From contig NC_016645.1 of the NCBI RefSeq assembly GCF_000234805.1, positions 2,208,391 to 2,272,390 of the forward strand: a stretch of 64,000 bases of DNA. The letters are read 5' to 3'. The number at the start of each line of letters is the position of its first letter. The stretch's first letter is position 1. This document shows, piece by piece, positions 44,707-54,432 of the stretch. Both the position numbers and the translations under genes were made by a program. This DNA comes from Pyrobaculum ferrireducens. GTDB lineage: Archaea; Thermoproteota; Thermoprotei; Thermoproteales; Thermoproteaceae. A model generated the notes under the pieces. The model was not told the origin of the DNA and ran no database searches. It saw only the letters and a list, made by a program, of their open reading frames with translations.

Positions 44707-45795
44707 ATGGAGGAGTTCATCCAACTCCTAAAAAGGCTTTCAGAGGCGAGGGGGCCCTCCGGCTTTGAAGACGAGGTAAGGGAGGTCGTGGTTAGGGAAA
44801 TGGAGCCGTATGTCGACGAGGTGGTGGTGGATCGGTGGGGGAATGTAATTGGGATTAAGCGGGGCGCCTCGGAGCGCCGCGCCATGGTGGCTGCCCACAT
44901 TGACGAGATTGGCCTCATGGTTGATCACATAGACAAGGAGGGGTTCCTCAGGTTTAGACCAGTCGGAGGCTGGAACGAGGTGACTCTCGTGGGCCAGAGG
45001 GTGTGGGTTAAAACTTCCCGCGGCACGTGGATCCGAGGCGTCGTGGGCTCCACACCTCCCCACGTCACTCCGGCGGGCAAGGAGAGGGAGGCGCCTGAGA
45101 TCAAGGACTTGTTTATAGACATCGGGGCTTCTAGCAGAGAGGAGGTGGAGAAATTGGGCGTGGAGGTGGGCTCCGTGGCTGTGCTCGACAGGGAGTTCGC
45201 CGTGCTGAACGGCAGGGTGGTCACCGGAAAGGCTTTCGACGACCGGGTAGGCGTAGCCGTCCTGCTGTACGCCTTGAGACAGTTGAAAGAATTGCCGACG
45301 ACTCTATACGCCGTGGCCACCGTACAGGAAGAGGTTGGGCTCCGTGGGGCGCAGATTGCGGCTGAGAGGATAAACCCCCACTACGCAATTGCGCTCGACA
45401 CGACTATAGCGGCGGACGTGCCGGGGGTGGGGGATAGGCTACACGTCACCAAGATCGGCAAGGGCCCCGCCATTAAAGTCCTCGACGGGGGTCGCGGGGG
45501 GCTCTTTATAGCGCACCCCCAGCTGAGGGACCACATTGTGAAAATCGCCAGGGATATAGGGGTTCCGTACCAGCTGGAGGTTCTGTACGGAGGCACCACC
45601 GACGCCATGGCAATAGCGTTTAGGCGTGAGGGGATACCGGCGGCGACGATATCTATACCCACCCGCTACATCCACTCGCCTGTAGAGGTGCTCAACGTAG
45701 AGGACGCCGTCAACGCCTCTAAACTCTTGAAAGCGGTGTTGGAGAGGACCACCCCCGCGGTGATAGACAGCTTCCTAGACAAGAGGATTAAGTAG
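44707..45795 (+). CDS. M42-family aminopeptidase (TET-type)
   Basis: The 362-residue protein has all metal-site segments of M42 peptidases: MVAAHIDEIGLM (His, Asp), TGKAFDDRVG (Asp), TVQEEVGLRGAQ (Glu pair), ALDTTIAADVPG (Asp) and PTRYIHSPVE (His). TET enzymes form dodecamers that finish peptides from the proteasome and tricorn. ATG 26 bp from the TATA element at 44677-44684. Some family members are annotated as endoglucanases without good evidence. Confidence 0.9.
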   Translation: MEEFIQLLKRLSEARGPSGFEDEVREVVVREMEPYVDEVVVDRWGNVIGIKRGASERRAMVAAHIDEIGLMVDHIDKEGFLRFRPVGGWNEVTLVGQRVWVKTSRGTWIRGVVGSTPPHVTPAGKEREAPEIKDLFIDIGASSREEVEKLGVEVGSVAVLDREFAVLNGRVVTGKAFDDRVGVAVLLYALRQLKELPTTLYAVATVQEEVGLRGAQIAAERINPHYAIALDTTIAADVPGVGDRLHVTKIGKGPAIKVLDGGRGGLFIAHPQLRDHIVKIARDIGVPYQLEVLYGGTTDAMAIAFRREGIPAATISIPTRYIHSPVEVLNVEDAVNASKLLKAVLERTTPAVIDSFLDKRIK

Positions 45796-46401
45796 CTACC
45801 GCTTCACCTGCCCCGTCACGAGGTAATACGCGTGGTTGGCGATATACACGGCGTGGTCGGAGGCCCTCTCCAATAGCCTAAGCACGACGGTTTCCATAAC
45901 CTTACACCGGTCGGCCCCTTTGAGTACCTCCATGAGGGACTCTTCATATGCCCTGTCGACCACATCGTCGTCCAGCCTCTCCACCTCAGCCAGTGCCGAG
46001 ATGTCCCTCTTTAGAAACGCCTCGACCGCGGTGGCCACCATCTTCTTCACCACCTCGCCTACCTCGACAACTCTTTTAGACCAGCAACCAGATCCGAGCC
46101 TCTCAACTACGACGGCGATGTCGTACGAATACCTAGCCACTCTATACACGTCATATGACACAAAGAGGGCACCCTTGAGAAATCTAAGATCGCTCGCCAC
46201 TGGGGAATACCTCGCCACGGCCTCCATCACGAGGTCTGAAATCTCGTGGTGCAAGTCGTGTATCCTCGACGCCAGCTCTCTAATGACGGTTGAATTGGGC
46301 TCCTCCCTCAGCGCCATGGAGAGCGCCTCCTCCGCCGTCTCGGCGCCCTCTCTAATCTTCCGGGCAATCTCCCCCTCGGCAATGTCAAGAAGCCTCCTCA
46401 C
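45796..46401 (-). CDS. PhoU-family protein
   Basis: The protein of 201 residues is all-helical with two PhoU-type repeats (IHDLHHEISDLVMEAVARY and VERLDDDVVDRAYEES; ending LRLLERASDHAVYIANHAYYL, the conserved ERxxDHA element). PhoU proteins regulate phosphate uptake. It is distant from the Pst genes (about 6 kb) and ends directly after the M42 gene on the other strand. The GTG at 46401 is about 26 bp from a TATA element near 46423-46431 and replaces a TTG at 46422 that lies within 5 bp of that element. Confidence 0.82.
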   Translation of the reverse strand: MRRLLDIAEGEIARKIREGAETAEEALSMALREEPNSTVIRELASRIHDLHHEISDLVMEAVARYSPVASDLRFLKGALFVSYDVYRVARYSYDIAVVVERLGSGCWSKRVVEVGEVVKKMVATAVEAFLKRDISALAEVERLDDDVVDRAYEESLMEVLKGADRCKVMETVVLRLLERASDHAVYIANHAYYLVTGQVKR

Positions 46402-46460
46402 ACCGATTAGGGTACTACCCAATATAAATCAATTATCCATATGCAGGCTACGGCGGGGCG

Positions 46461-46952
46461 CTACGACTTAACTCTCTGGAGCACCTCTCTACACCTGGCC
46501 ACGAAAAGTTTGAGATCTTCAACCGCCAGCTCTAGGGAAGTGTATCTGCTGAGCAGAGCCTCTCTATCCACGCCGTTGTACTGAAATTCGTGGAGGTTCA
46601 AAGCGAGGTCTGTTAGAGACACCACATCGAAGTCTACCACATCTCTGAGCCTCTGGGCAACCTCCCGCAGTTTACTAGACGGCATGTAGGCTATCAGCCA
46701 ATCCACCCTAGCCACCGTCCGGCCGTCGCGCGTCTTGACAACTCCGGGGTAGTGCCTAGCCAACACCTCTCTGTGAAACGCCGCCAGCGCCGCCATCAGC
46801 GACTTCCAAGCCTGAAACGCCTTGCCAGCCGCGTTTCTGTACATCTCCTCTCTAGTAAACTTCTCGGCAAGCTCAAGCTCGTACCTCGCCTCCTCTAGCC
46901 TAATCTCCACATACCTCCCCAAATCCCTCCAGGGGTGGACCAGCAAAGTCAC
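46461..46952 (-). CDS. PaREP1/PaREP8-type helical protein
   Basis: The 163-residue protein has the pattern of the PaREP1 family, a large paralogous family first noted in P. aerophilum: YVEIRLEEARYELELAEKF, NAAGKAFQAWKSLMAALAA, then a variable middle and a C-terminal helix (SLELAVEDLKLFVARCREVL). The fold is probably HEPN-like. The function is unknown; a link to nucleotidyltransferase-type pairs has not been shown, and no partner gene is adjacent. GTG start 26 bp from a TATA element near 46974-46982. Confidence 0.78.
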   Translation of the reverse strand: MTLLVHPWRDLGRYVEIRLEEARYELELAEKFTREEMYRNAAGKAFQAWKSLMAALAAFHREVLARHYPGVVKTRDGRTVARVDWLIAYMPSSKLREVAQRLRDVVDFDVVSLTDLALNLHEFQYNGVDREALLSRYTSLELAVEDLKLFVARCREVLQRVKS

Positions 46953-46990
46953 TAGACGGGGAGGCCTCTGTTTTTAAAAACCTTCAGCGA

Positions 46991-47695
46991 CTAGACTCCT
47001 AGATAGGCCTTCTTGACGTGATCGTTCTCCGCCAGCTCCCTCGGCGCGCCTTGAAGAACGATTCTCCCGTTTTCCAGCACGTAGGCGTAGTCGCTTATCT
47101 CCAGCGCGGCGGCTACGTTCTGCTCCACCAGCAACACAGACATCTCGCTCCTCAGCTGGCCGATGGTGCGGAATAGGTCGGACACCACCTTCGGCGCGAG
47201 GCCGGCGCTGGGCTCGTCTATAAGCAAGACACTTGGCCTAGACATGAGGGCCCTGGCTATGGCCAACATTTGTTGCTCCCCGCCGCTCATCGTCCCAGCC
47301 TTCTGCCTCCGCCTCTCCCTAAGCCGGGGGAACAGCGAGTAGACAAATTCGAGGCTGTCTGCCAGCTTGCCGCGCGCCCGCTTTGTGTAGGCCCCCATCA
47401 GGAGGTTCTCCTCCACGGTCATCTCGGGGAAGAGTCTCCTCCCCTCGGGCACCAGGGAGATTCCCAACTCCACCTTTTTGTGAGGCGGCACGTTTGTCAC
47501 GTCGACGCCTCCGAGCTCCACCTTGCCGCCCCACGGCTTCACAACCCCCATCACTGTCAGCAACGTCGTGGTCTTCCCAGCGCCGTTGGGGCCCAGGATC
47601 GACACCACCGAGTTCTTACCCACTTCAAACGAGACGTCGAAGAGCACCTGCAACTTGCCGTAGCCCGAGGCCAGCTGGGAAACCCTCAGCGCCAT
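46991..47695 (-). CDS. livF: Branched-chain amino acid-type ABC transporter ATPase LivF
   Basis: The 234-residue ATPase contains Walker A GPNGAGKTTTL, the signature TMSGGEQQMLAIARALM, Walker B LLIDEPSAGL, and the LivF-type C-terminus (VLENGRIVLQGAPRELAE). It is the last gene of a five-gene operon: binding protein, LivH, LivM, LivG, LivF. It overlaps livG by 10 bp. In archaea such systems may also carry urea, amides or aromatic acids. Confidence 0.92.
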   Translation of the reverse strand: MALRVSQLASGYGKLQVLFDVSFEVGKNSVVSILGPNGAGKTTTLLTVMGVVKPWGGKVELGGVDVTNVPPHKKVELGISLVPEGRRLFPEMTVEENLLMGAYTKRARGKLADSLEFVYSLFPRLRERRRQKAGTMSGGEQQMLAIARALMSRPSVLLIDEPSAGLAPKVVSDLFRTIGQLRSEMSVLLVEQNVAAALEISDYAYVLENGRIVLQGAPRELAENDHVKKAYLGV

Positions 47696-48414
47696 GGCTT
47701 CCCCAGATACACCTCCACTACCCTGGGGTCGCTGAGGGCCTTCTCAGGCGGCCCCTCCGCTATGATCCTGCCTTGGTGCATCACGATTACCCGATCCGCC
47801 AGCTGCGCCACCGCCCTCATTCTGTGCTCCACCATGGAGATCGCCGATATACCCCTCTCATCAGACAACCTCCTCAGCAGAGCCGCCATCTCGTCTATCT
47901 CCGTCGGCGTAAGCCCCGCCATCACCTCGTCTAACAGAAGTAGCTTTGGCCTCCCCGCGAGAGCCCTGGCCAGCTCTAAAAGCCTCAACTCGTTGAACGT
48001 AAGCTTGCCGGCCAGCTGGTGCCTCTTCTCGTACAGCTTTACAAATCTCAAAGCCTCTTCAGCAACCCTCACCGCCTCCTCCTTCCCATACCCACCGTTG
48101 AAAATAGCCCCCACCACCACGTTCTCCAGAACAGTCAGCTCTGGAAAAGGCCTGGGCACTTGAAAAGCCCGCGAGATGCCCAGCCTCGCCCGCTTGTAAG
48201 GCGGCATGTCCGTCACGTCGCGGCCCTCAAAAACCACACGCCCCTCATCGGGCTTGTACACGCCGTTTATCACATTGAGGAGAGTGGTCTTGCCAGAGCC
48301 GTTTGGCCCAACCACCGCCACGAACTCCCCCCTCCCGAGCTCAAAACTAACGCCGTCCAGCGCCCGCAGGCCGCCGAATTTCTTCACCACGTTCTCCACC
48401 TTCAGCAACGTCAT
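47686..48414 (-). CDS. livG: Branched-chain amino acid-type ABC transporter ATPase LivG
   Basis: The protein of 242 residues has Walker A GPNGSGKTTLLN, signature LTFNELRLLELARAL, Walker B LLLDEVMAGL, and the LivG-specific insertion ahead of the signature. The ATG at 48414 overlaps the livM stop as ATGA, so it is preferred to a start at 48423. It pairs with LivF to drive the LivH-LivM channel. Confidence 0.92.
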   Translation of the reverse strand: MTLLKVENVVKKFGGLRALDGVSFELGRGEFVAVVGPNGSGKTTLLNVINGVYKPDEGRVVFEGRDVTDMPPYKRARLGISRAFQVPRPFPELTVLENVVVGAIFNGGYGKEEAVRVAEEALRFVKLYEKRHQLAGKLTFNELRLLELARALAGRPKLLLLDEVMAGLTPTEIDEMAALLRRLSDERGISAISMVEHRMRAVAQLADRVIVMHQGRIIAEGPPEKALSDPRVVEVYLGKPWR

Positions 48415-49373
48415 GGCAACCACCTCCTAAGCATAGGTACCCTCTCTCTGAGCGTACCCACCACACCCTTAGGTAGCAGGATTACCACTAGGAAGACTAT
48501 CAGCGAGGTGACAAGCGCCTGCGTCCCCGGCGCCACTAAGCCCGTGAGGTACCTAACGCCGAAGTATATAAGCCCGCCTACTATTGGCCCCGTCACGGTC
48601 CCGGCGCCTCCGAGAAACATAACCGCGAGCCCGTCGAGGATGTACTCAACGAAAAAGACGTTTTCTGGGAACACCTGCATATTCCCAAGGCTGAAGTACG
48701 AGGCGCCGAGGAGGCCCGACAGCGACGCGCTGGTTAGAAACGCCAGTAGCTTATACTTCGTTGGGTTTATGCCCATCACCTTGGCGGCGTCTTCGTCTTG
48801 TCTAATCGCGGCGAGGGCGTATCCCGCCCGGCTTGCCTGTATGATATACATCGCGACCACCGCTATCAAAGCTGTGACTAATATCAATATGGTCGATCCC
48901 ACGTTGGCTATGTACAGCGCCGTGTCCCTCCCAAAAGCTTTGAACATGTTGGCGCTTAGTATCAGCCCGGCGCCGCCCCCCCAGATGTTTGCCCCCACGA
49001 TCAAGTGCTTAACCCCCTCGTTTACGCCAATCGTAGCGATGGCGAAGTAGGCACCCCTAAGCCGCAACGCTATTGCCCCCACAACCGATGCGAGGCCCGC
49101 CGCGAGCAAAACCCCCAGCGCGAGGCCGATAGGCAACGCCGCGACGCCCAGCCCAGGCCAGTACGTCACCGTGACCCCCACGCCGTATGCGCCCATTGCA
49201 AGAAAGGCGGCGTAGCCGAAATCGACATATCCGGTGAGGCCCACAAAAATATTCACCGCTTGGCCCAGCGCCATGAAAAAGGCAATGGAGGCAATCAGCT
49301 TTGAATACTCCGGGAAGACAAAGGCGGCCCCCATCAAGGCGAGGTATATGCCCAGGGGTATGTAGGGCCTCAT
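48411..49373 (-). CDS. livM: Branched-chain amino acid-type ABC transporter permease LivM
   Basis: The 320-residue membrane protein has about nine helices and the LivM pattern (GLTGYVDFGYAAFLAMGAYGVG; the loop AIRQDEDAAKVMGINPTKYKL that contacts the ATPase; GGAGTVTGPIVGGLIYFG). It overlaps livH by 4 bp and livG by 4 bp. Confidence 0.92.
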   Translation of the reverse strand: MRPYIPLGIYLALMGAAFVFPEYSKLIASIAFFMALGQAVNIFVGLTGYVDFGYAAFLAMGAYGVGVTVTYWPGLGVAALPIGLALGVLLAAGLASVVGAIALRLRGAYFAIATIGVNEGVKHLIVGANIWGGGAGLILSANMFKAFGRDTALYIANVGSTILILVTALIAVVAMYIIQASRAGYALAAIRQDEDAAKVMGINPTKYKLLAFLTSASLSGLLGASYFSLGNMQVFPENVFFVEYILDGLAVMFLGGAGTVTGPIVGGLIYFGVRYLTGLVAPGTQALVTSLIVFLVVILLPKGVVGTLRERVPMLRRWLP

Positions 49374-50242
49374 AGCCTAAACAGCCCCGTGGGCTTAAAC
49401 AGCAGGACGAGCAGTAGCAAGACAAAGGCGAGGAAGAGCGCCATTTGTGAAGGCTCGGCGAAGCCGAGAGCCGAGAAGACGTAGAAACCCACAGACTCAA
49501 AAACGCCGAATAGGAGGCCCGCTAGGTAGGCACCCATAATAGACCCAAGTCCCCCCAGCACCGCAATTACGAAACCGATTAGGGTATAGGGGCCGCCCAT
49601 GTAGGGGTTAATACCCACCGGGATGAACAGGGTGAGGAGCACGCCGCCGAGGGTCGTGACGCCTATACCGACGGCGGCGCTTGCGGAGAAGACCCGCTGC
49701 ACGTCGACGCCGACAACCATCGCCCCCACTGGGTCCTGAACCACTGCCCTAATAGACCTGCCGAAGTAGGTCTTCCTTAACAGAAGCTCCAGAGCCACGG
49801 CTATTACCAACGCGAGGACGGCGCCGATCAACTTCGTAATCTCTATCTGGAGCCCGGCCACCTCCACCGACCCGATGCTCCACCTATAGCCAACGAAGTC
49901 GGGCCCCCAGACGAGCCTAGCCACCTCAGCCAGAAGCGCCCCGAGGGCGAAGAGGGCGACTAATATGTTCAGCTCGGCCTTGCCCAACGGCTTAATGACT
50001 CCTATGTATACAAGGTAGCCGGCCGCCAGACCCACTAGGAGGGCTATTAGGGCGGAGCCAAAGGGCGGAAGCGCCCACGAGATGAATGCCAGGTAGGCGA
50101 TGTAGGCCCCAATCATTATAAAAGATCCGTGGGCCACGTTGGCCACCCTCAACACGCCGAAGATGAGACTCAGGCCGAGGGTGGTCAGGCCGTAGACAGA
50201 ACCGATTATGATGCCTGTGAGGAAAAAGGGGAGTATATCCAT
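49370..50242 (-). CDS. livH: Branched-chain amino acid-type ABC transporter permease LivH
   Basis: The 290-residue membrane protein has about eight helices with LivH features (GITTLG-like start YGLTTLGLSLIFGVLRVANVAH, the ATPase-contact loop RAVVQDPVGAMVVGVDVQRV, and VLGGLGSIMGAYLAGLLFG). It starts 3 bp after the binding-protein gene and overlaps livM by 4 bp. Confidence 0.92.
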   Translation of the reverse strand: MDILPFFLTGIIIGSVYGLTTLGLSLIFGVLRVANVAHGSFIMIGAYIAYLAFISWALPPFGSALIALLVGLAAGYLVYIGVIKPLGKAELNILVALFALGALLAEVARLVWGPDFVGYRWSIGSVEVAGLQIEITKLIGAVLALVIAVALELLLRKTYFGRSIRAVVQDPVGAMVVGVDVQRVFSASAAVGIGVTTLGGVLLTLFIPVGINPYMGGPYTLIGFVIAVLGGLGSIMGAYLAGLLFGVFESVGFYVFSALGFAEPSQMALFLAFVLLLLVLLFKPTGLFRL

Positions 50243-50245
50243 CTC

Positions 50246-51670
50246 CTACTTACAGGTCTGTCCAGCCGCCTTCTGATCCCAGGTAAGGGATGGGTACGCC
50301 AGCTTCCCCTCGGCGACGTCCGGCGGCCAGACAACCACTCTATTGCCGCTCTGCCACTGGATCACCACCATGCTGTGGGCCACGTTGAGATTTGTCTTAG
50401 GGTCGAGCTTGAACTCGCTGAAGAATGTCATAAACCTGGCGTTCTGCAGAGCGGCTAGAACCTTGTCTGAATTCACCGACGCGGCTTTCTGCACGCCGTA
50501 TAGTATAGTCAAGACGCCCTCGGCGGCCCACGCGGCGTGGTAGCCAGGCTCCACCTCCTGTCCGCCCATCTGCTTAGCCACCTTCTTGAAATATGTAATA
50601 AACTCCTCCCTGGTGGGCCCAAACCACTCCACTCCCCTCTGCTTAGCCACGTCGGGGCTGTACCTCACCCCGGGCTCCCAGTGAGAGGGCCCAACTATGC
50701 ACTCTGCCTTCTCACTAAGCGCCTTGTAGAAGTCGGGCACCAGGGGGGCCACAGACAGGGCGATGAGCTTGGCGTCTACCTTCTGCTCAGCTAGTTGCTG
50801 GACGGCCAGCTGGCCGTCGGCGAAGTGGGAAGCCACTAGGATTATGTCGGGGGCCGCCTGCTTAACTTTAAGAATCTGCGGCGTCAAGTCCTTCGGCGAA
50901 GACGGGTAGACCTCGTACACCTCCACCTGCAGGCCCAGCTTCTCGGCATAAGCCTTGGCGCCCTCCGCAACCTGTCTATTAAACTCGCTGTCTCTATAGA
51001 GGATAGCCACCTTCTTCACAGTGGGATCCTTCTTGGTCACCATATCAAGCACGGAAACCATGTACTGACTAGCCGGCGCCGCCACGCCCAGCACATACTT
51101 AAACCCCTGCTGGAATATGCGGTCTGAGGATGCGCCCACCACAGCCATTAAGACGCCGTACTTCTCGGCTATGGGCGACACCCCCAGTGCGAGGTCAGAG
51201 CCGTAGGGGCTCAAGAGGAAGTGCACCTTGTCCTGAGTTACCAAGGCCTCCGTGATGCTTTGAGCCAGCTCTAGTTTAGACTCGCTATCTCTATAGAGAA
51301 GCCTCACCCTCACCTTCTTACCACCACAGTCGAGCCCACCATTATCATTTATCCAATTAACCACGGCCAAGGCACCCCAGAGGGAGTACTGCCCCTCGGC
51401 GGCGTATCTGCCGGAGATAGGCATGGCCGTTCCGATAACTATCTCATCTGGACACTCACCCGCTGGCTTTGGCTGCGTAGCCGTGGGGGAGCTGGTGGTG
51501 GTCGCCGACTGCGTCTGAGTGGGAGACGGCGGCTGAGCGGTAGATGTGGTGGGGGTTGGCCCTGGGGTGGTGGGCTGGGCTGAAGGTTGCGTTGCCATCC
51601 ATGCTAGCGCCCCTATCACAATCACAGCAACAGCTAAGGCTATCACCCAGAGAGTTTTAGAACCGGCCAT
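50246..51670 (-). CDS. Periplasmic-type binding protein for the Liv-like transporter
   Basis: The 474-residue protein has an N-terminal membrane anchor (residues about 7-28), a Thr/Pro/Ser linker (about 29-70), and a type I periplasmic-binding fold of the Peripla_BP_6 class (IVIGTAMPISGRYAAEGQYS, LLSPYGSDLALGVSPIAEKYGV, VAILYRDSEFNRQVAEGAKAYAE). It captures the substrate outside the membrane. A TATA element near 51692-51700 is 26 bp from the ATG and drives the whole operon. Ligand unknown; aliphatic amino acids and amides are the usual ones. Confidence 0.9.
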   Translation of the reverse strand: MAGSKTLWVIALAVAVIVIGALAWMATQPSAQPTTPGPTPTTSTAQPPSPTQTQSATTTSSPTATQPKPAGECPDEIVIGTAMPISGRYAAEGQYSLWGALAVVNWINDNGGLDCGGKKVRVRLLYRDSESKLELAQSITEALVTQDKVHFLLSPYGSDLALGVSPIAEKYGVLMAVVGASSDRIFQQGFKYVLGVAAPASQYMVSVLDMVTKKDPTVKKVAILYRDSEFNRQVAEGAKAYAEKLGLQVEVYEVYPSSPKDLTPQILKVKQAAPDIILVASHFADGQLAVQQLAEQKVDAKLIALSVAPLVPDFYKALSEKAECIVGPSHWEPGVRYSPDVAKQRGVEWFGPTREEFITYFKKVAKQMGGQEVEPGYHAAWAAEGVLTILYGVQKAASVNSDKVLAALQNARFMTFFSEFKLDPKTNLNVAHSMVVIQWQSGNRVVVWPPDVAEGKLAYPSLTWDQKAAGQTCK

Positions 51671-51803
51671 AGCGTAGTGACTTTAGGACTATATAAGTTT
51701 TTATATTACATGATATATAATTATAGATTTACTTAAAGAATTGTCTCTACAAATATTTTATAGACTTTCATTAAGTCTTCGTTTTAAATAACTAATTGAA
51801 TTC

Positions 51804-52559
51804 TTAATATAGTTTTCCTGTGACGTATTTCTCTGTTAATTCATGCTTGGGGTTTGTAAACACCTCCTTCGTGGGTCCGGTCTCCACGATGCGCCCCTTG
51901 TAGAGAAACGCCACGTAGTCGCTTATCCTAGCCGCCTGCCCCGGGAAGTGCGTCACGAGGATAATGGTCACGTCCTTCTTTAAGTTGAGAAACAGCTCCT
52001 CAAGCTTTGCCGTGTTCTCGGGGTCGAGATTAGCCGTGGGCTCGTCGGCTAGCAGAACCTCCGGCTCGAAAGCCAAGGCGCGGGCGACGCAGAGCCTCTG
52101 TTGCTGACCCCCCGACAGCTTGCCCGCCGGGGAATTAAGCCTGTCCTTAACCTCCTCCCAGAGCAAGGCCTTTTCAAGAGCGGCCTTAACCCGGTTATAA
52201 AGCTCTCTCCTGCCATTCACCAACCTGTTTAGCTTAAGTCCCAACGCCACGTTTTCAAAAATTGAGAGGTTGGGTATCGGGTTTGGAATTTGAAAAATCA
52301 TCTGCACCTTCCTCCTAAGCTCTATAACGTCCATCTTAAAGATATCGCGCCCGTCGAGGTAAACCTCACCTTTGACCACCGCCTCTGGATACAGCTCGAT
52401 AAGTCTATTGAAAACTCTCAATAGTGTGGATTTGCCGCTCCCCGAGGGCCCCATCAACGCCGTTATGGCTCTGTCCATAATTGAGTGGGTGATGCCGTCT
52501 AAAACCTTGTGGTTTCCAAAAGCCACGTGGAGGTCGCTTATCTCTATCTTTGGCGACAT
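51804..52559 (-). CDS. pstB: Phosphate ABC transporter ATPase PstB
   Basis: The protein of 251 residues has Walker [13 protein letters not shown], the Q-loop with [16 protein letters not shown] (typical of PstB), signature [16 protein letters not shown], Walker [14 protein letters not shown], and the switch His in LVTHFPGQ. The ATG at 52559 overlaps the pstA stop (TGATG) and replaces a longer start at 52646 that would lie inside pstA. Last gene of the pstSCAB operon. Confidence 0.92.
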   Translation of the reverse strand: MSPKIEISDLHVAFGNHKVLDGITHSIMDRAITALMGPSGSGKSTLLRVFNRLIELYPEAVVKGEVYLDGRDIFKMDVIELRRKVQMIFQIPNPIPNLSIFENVALGLKLNRLVNGRRELYNRVKAALEKALLWEEVKDRLNSPAGKLSGGQQQRLCVARALAFEPEVLLADEPTANLDPENTAKLEELFLNLKKDVTIILVTHFPGQAARISDYVAFLYKGRIVETGPTKEVFTNPKHELTEKYVTGKLY

Positions 52560-53476
52560 CACCTCGCCACGACGCGGGCGATTAAAAATATTGTCAATAT
52601 TATCGTCAAGAGAACCGCAGCGGCCCCGTAGGCGGAGGTTATCCACACGTCATATGGAGACTGAGCCGCGTAGTAGATCCAGAGGGGTATTGCGGCTGTG
52701 GCCCCTGTAAACGGCGCGTAGTAGTAGTTTCCAAACGCCGTGAATAACAGCGGCGCGGTCTCCCCTGCGATTTTCGCAGTGCCGATCAACGCCGCTGTCA
52801 AAACAACACGGGACACCGCCTTCCTCAGGACTATGAACAAAGCGTTGAACTCCCGCCCCGCCGTGGAATACGCAGCCTCTCTCAGAGGTTGCTCTATTGA
52901 GGCGTATGCGCTACCGGTTAATAAAGCCACGTACGGAATCATTACAATCGACAGAGCCAAAGCGCCGGAATAGGCGCTGAACCCGCTCAGAGGCCCTACG
53001 AACTGGCTGACCCAGTCGCCTAGAGCCGCCGTCAGCCAGCCGCTAAGCGGCTCCAGCAAGTATCTATTCAAATCCTCAACAGACAGCGCCATGACGGCAT
53101 ATACAAACAAACCTATTGTTATAGTGGGGAACTCCACCAACACATTTACGCCAGCCCTAGACATCTTGCTGAAAAATTCCCTCCTCATCTCCCCGATATA
53201 GACCCCCAGGGGGAAGCCGATGATAAAGCCAAGTATAGAGCCGAGGAGCGTCATGTACAGCGTGCCCACAAGCATGGGGCCGATGCCGCCTTTCTCGTCG
53301 TATGGCGTCGGGGCTATCCCAGTCAAAAACTCCCAAGGCCCGCCGAGCGCGAAAATCGCCGGCACGCCTTTTGTATAGACGTCGTAAATTATGAAGAACA
53401 GCGGAGCCACGGCCAGCACGGCAAGCGCCGTCAGCACCGCCAAGCCAATTATGTTAAAAACTTTACGGGCCATCAT
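52559..53476 (-). CDS. pstA: Phosphate ABC transporter permease PstA
   Basis: The 305-residue membrane protein has about six helices and the PstA pattern ([54 protein letters not shown], the [12 protein letters not shown] segment near the end). It overlaps pstC by 4 bp and pstB by one base. Confidence 0.92.
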   Translation of the reverse strand: MMARKVFNIIGLAVLTALAVLAVAPLFFIIYDVYTKGVPAIFALGGPWEFLTGIAPTPYDEKGGIGPMLVGTLYMTLLGSILGFIIGFPLGVYIGEMRREFFSKMSRAGVNVLVEFPTITIGLFVYAVMALSVEDLNRYLLEPLSGWLTAALGDWVSQFVGPLSGFSAYSGALALSIVMIPYVALLTGSAYASIEQPLREAAYSTAGREFNALFIVLRKAVSRVVLTAALIGTAKIAGETAPLLFTAFGNYYYAPFTGATAAIPLWIYYAAQSPYDVWITSAYGAAAVLLTIILTIFLIARVVAR

Positions 53477-54411
53477 GTCTGCCCCCTCGTCAGCAGGTAT
53501 ATAGCCACGCCGTTTATAGCCAGACCCATAATTGCTAGAACGAGGGCCGCGGCGAAGAGCGCCGGTATCATATACTGATAGGCGGCTGCGTTTGGAAATT
53601 GCAACGCTACCAGCGACGATATTGTTATCCCACTGTCAAATACATTTAATGTGAGGCGGGAGAAATTCCCGCCCACAACCATCGCCACGGCGACGGTCTC
53701 CCCCATAGCCCTGCCCAGGGCTAGGAAGAGGCCGCCGAAGATATACTGCTTAATGTACCTAAGCTTTACCAGCACCGCCTCGAATTTAGTAGCTCCAACT
53801 GCGTATATAGCCTCCTCCACCGGCTTGGGAACCGTTGCGTAGCCCTCCCTCATAACTGCTGCCATGTACGGCGTGATCATAACCGCCAACAGAACAGAGG
53901 CTGTGAACAACGAATTAGACGACGGCATTACCACTCCACCCACAAGTAGATGCGATACGCCGTTGACAACATCCTTCAACAAGGGCCCCAGGACAAACAG
54001 CCCCCACAATCCATATATTACAGTCGGCATAGCCGCCGTGAGATCTACTAAAGAGGCAAATACGTTGCGGAACCCTCTGGGGAACACCTCATTTATAGCT
54101 ACGGTGATCCCTACAGCGAGAGGGAAAGCCATCGCCACCGCAATGGCAGATGTCATGAGAGTCCCCACAACAGCTGGCAACACCCCGTAGCTCTCTCTAA
54201 CGGGATCCCAATCAGCCTTTAAAAATATGGCAAATCCCTCTCTAGCCAATATAGGGCCCGCCTCGTAAATGAACAAGATAACTAAACCAGCGATTAAGAC
54301 CAGCGAAACGGCCCCAACCAGCCTTAGGCCCCACCTAACTCTGAGGAACAGCAGGACAAGAACAGAAATAAAGTAGACAAGCGCAGACAAGAACAATACG
54401 AGGCCTAGCAT
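53473..54411 (-). CDS. pstC: Phosphate ABC transporter permease PstC
   Basis: The 312-residue membrane protein has the PstC features (VLPAVVGTLMTSAIAVAMAFP, VDLTAAMPTVIYGLWGLFVLG, VEEAIYAVGATKFEAVLVKL, ALGRAMGETVAVAMVVGG). It starts 21 bp after pstS and overlaps pstA by 4 bp. Confidence 0.92.
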   Translation of the reverse strand: MLGLVLFLSALVYFISVLVLLFLRVRWGLRLVGAVSLVLIAGLVILFIYEAGPILAREGFAIFLKADWDPVRESYGVLPAVVGTLMTSAIAVAMAFPLAVGITVAINEVFPRGFRNVFASLVDLTAAMPTVIYGLWGLFVLGPLLKDVVNGVSHLLVGGVVMPSSNSLFTASVLLAVMITPYMAAVMREGYATVPKPVEEAIYAVGATKFEAVLVKLRYIKQYIFGGLFLALGRAMGETVAVAMVVGGNFSRLTLNVFDSGITISSLVALQFPNAAAYQYMIPALFAAALVLAIMGLAINGVAIYLLTRGQT

Positions 54412-54432
54412 AGAGAGGAAAAAATACAGTTT

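Noticed and set aside
46461-46952. The PaREP1-type gene as part of a toxin-antitoxin pair
   Set aside because: No nucleotidyltransferase or other partner gene is adjacent; both neighbours are unrelated and have their own promoters.
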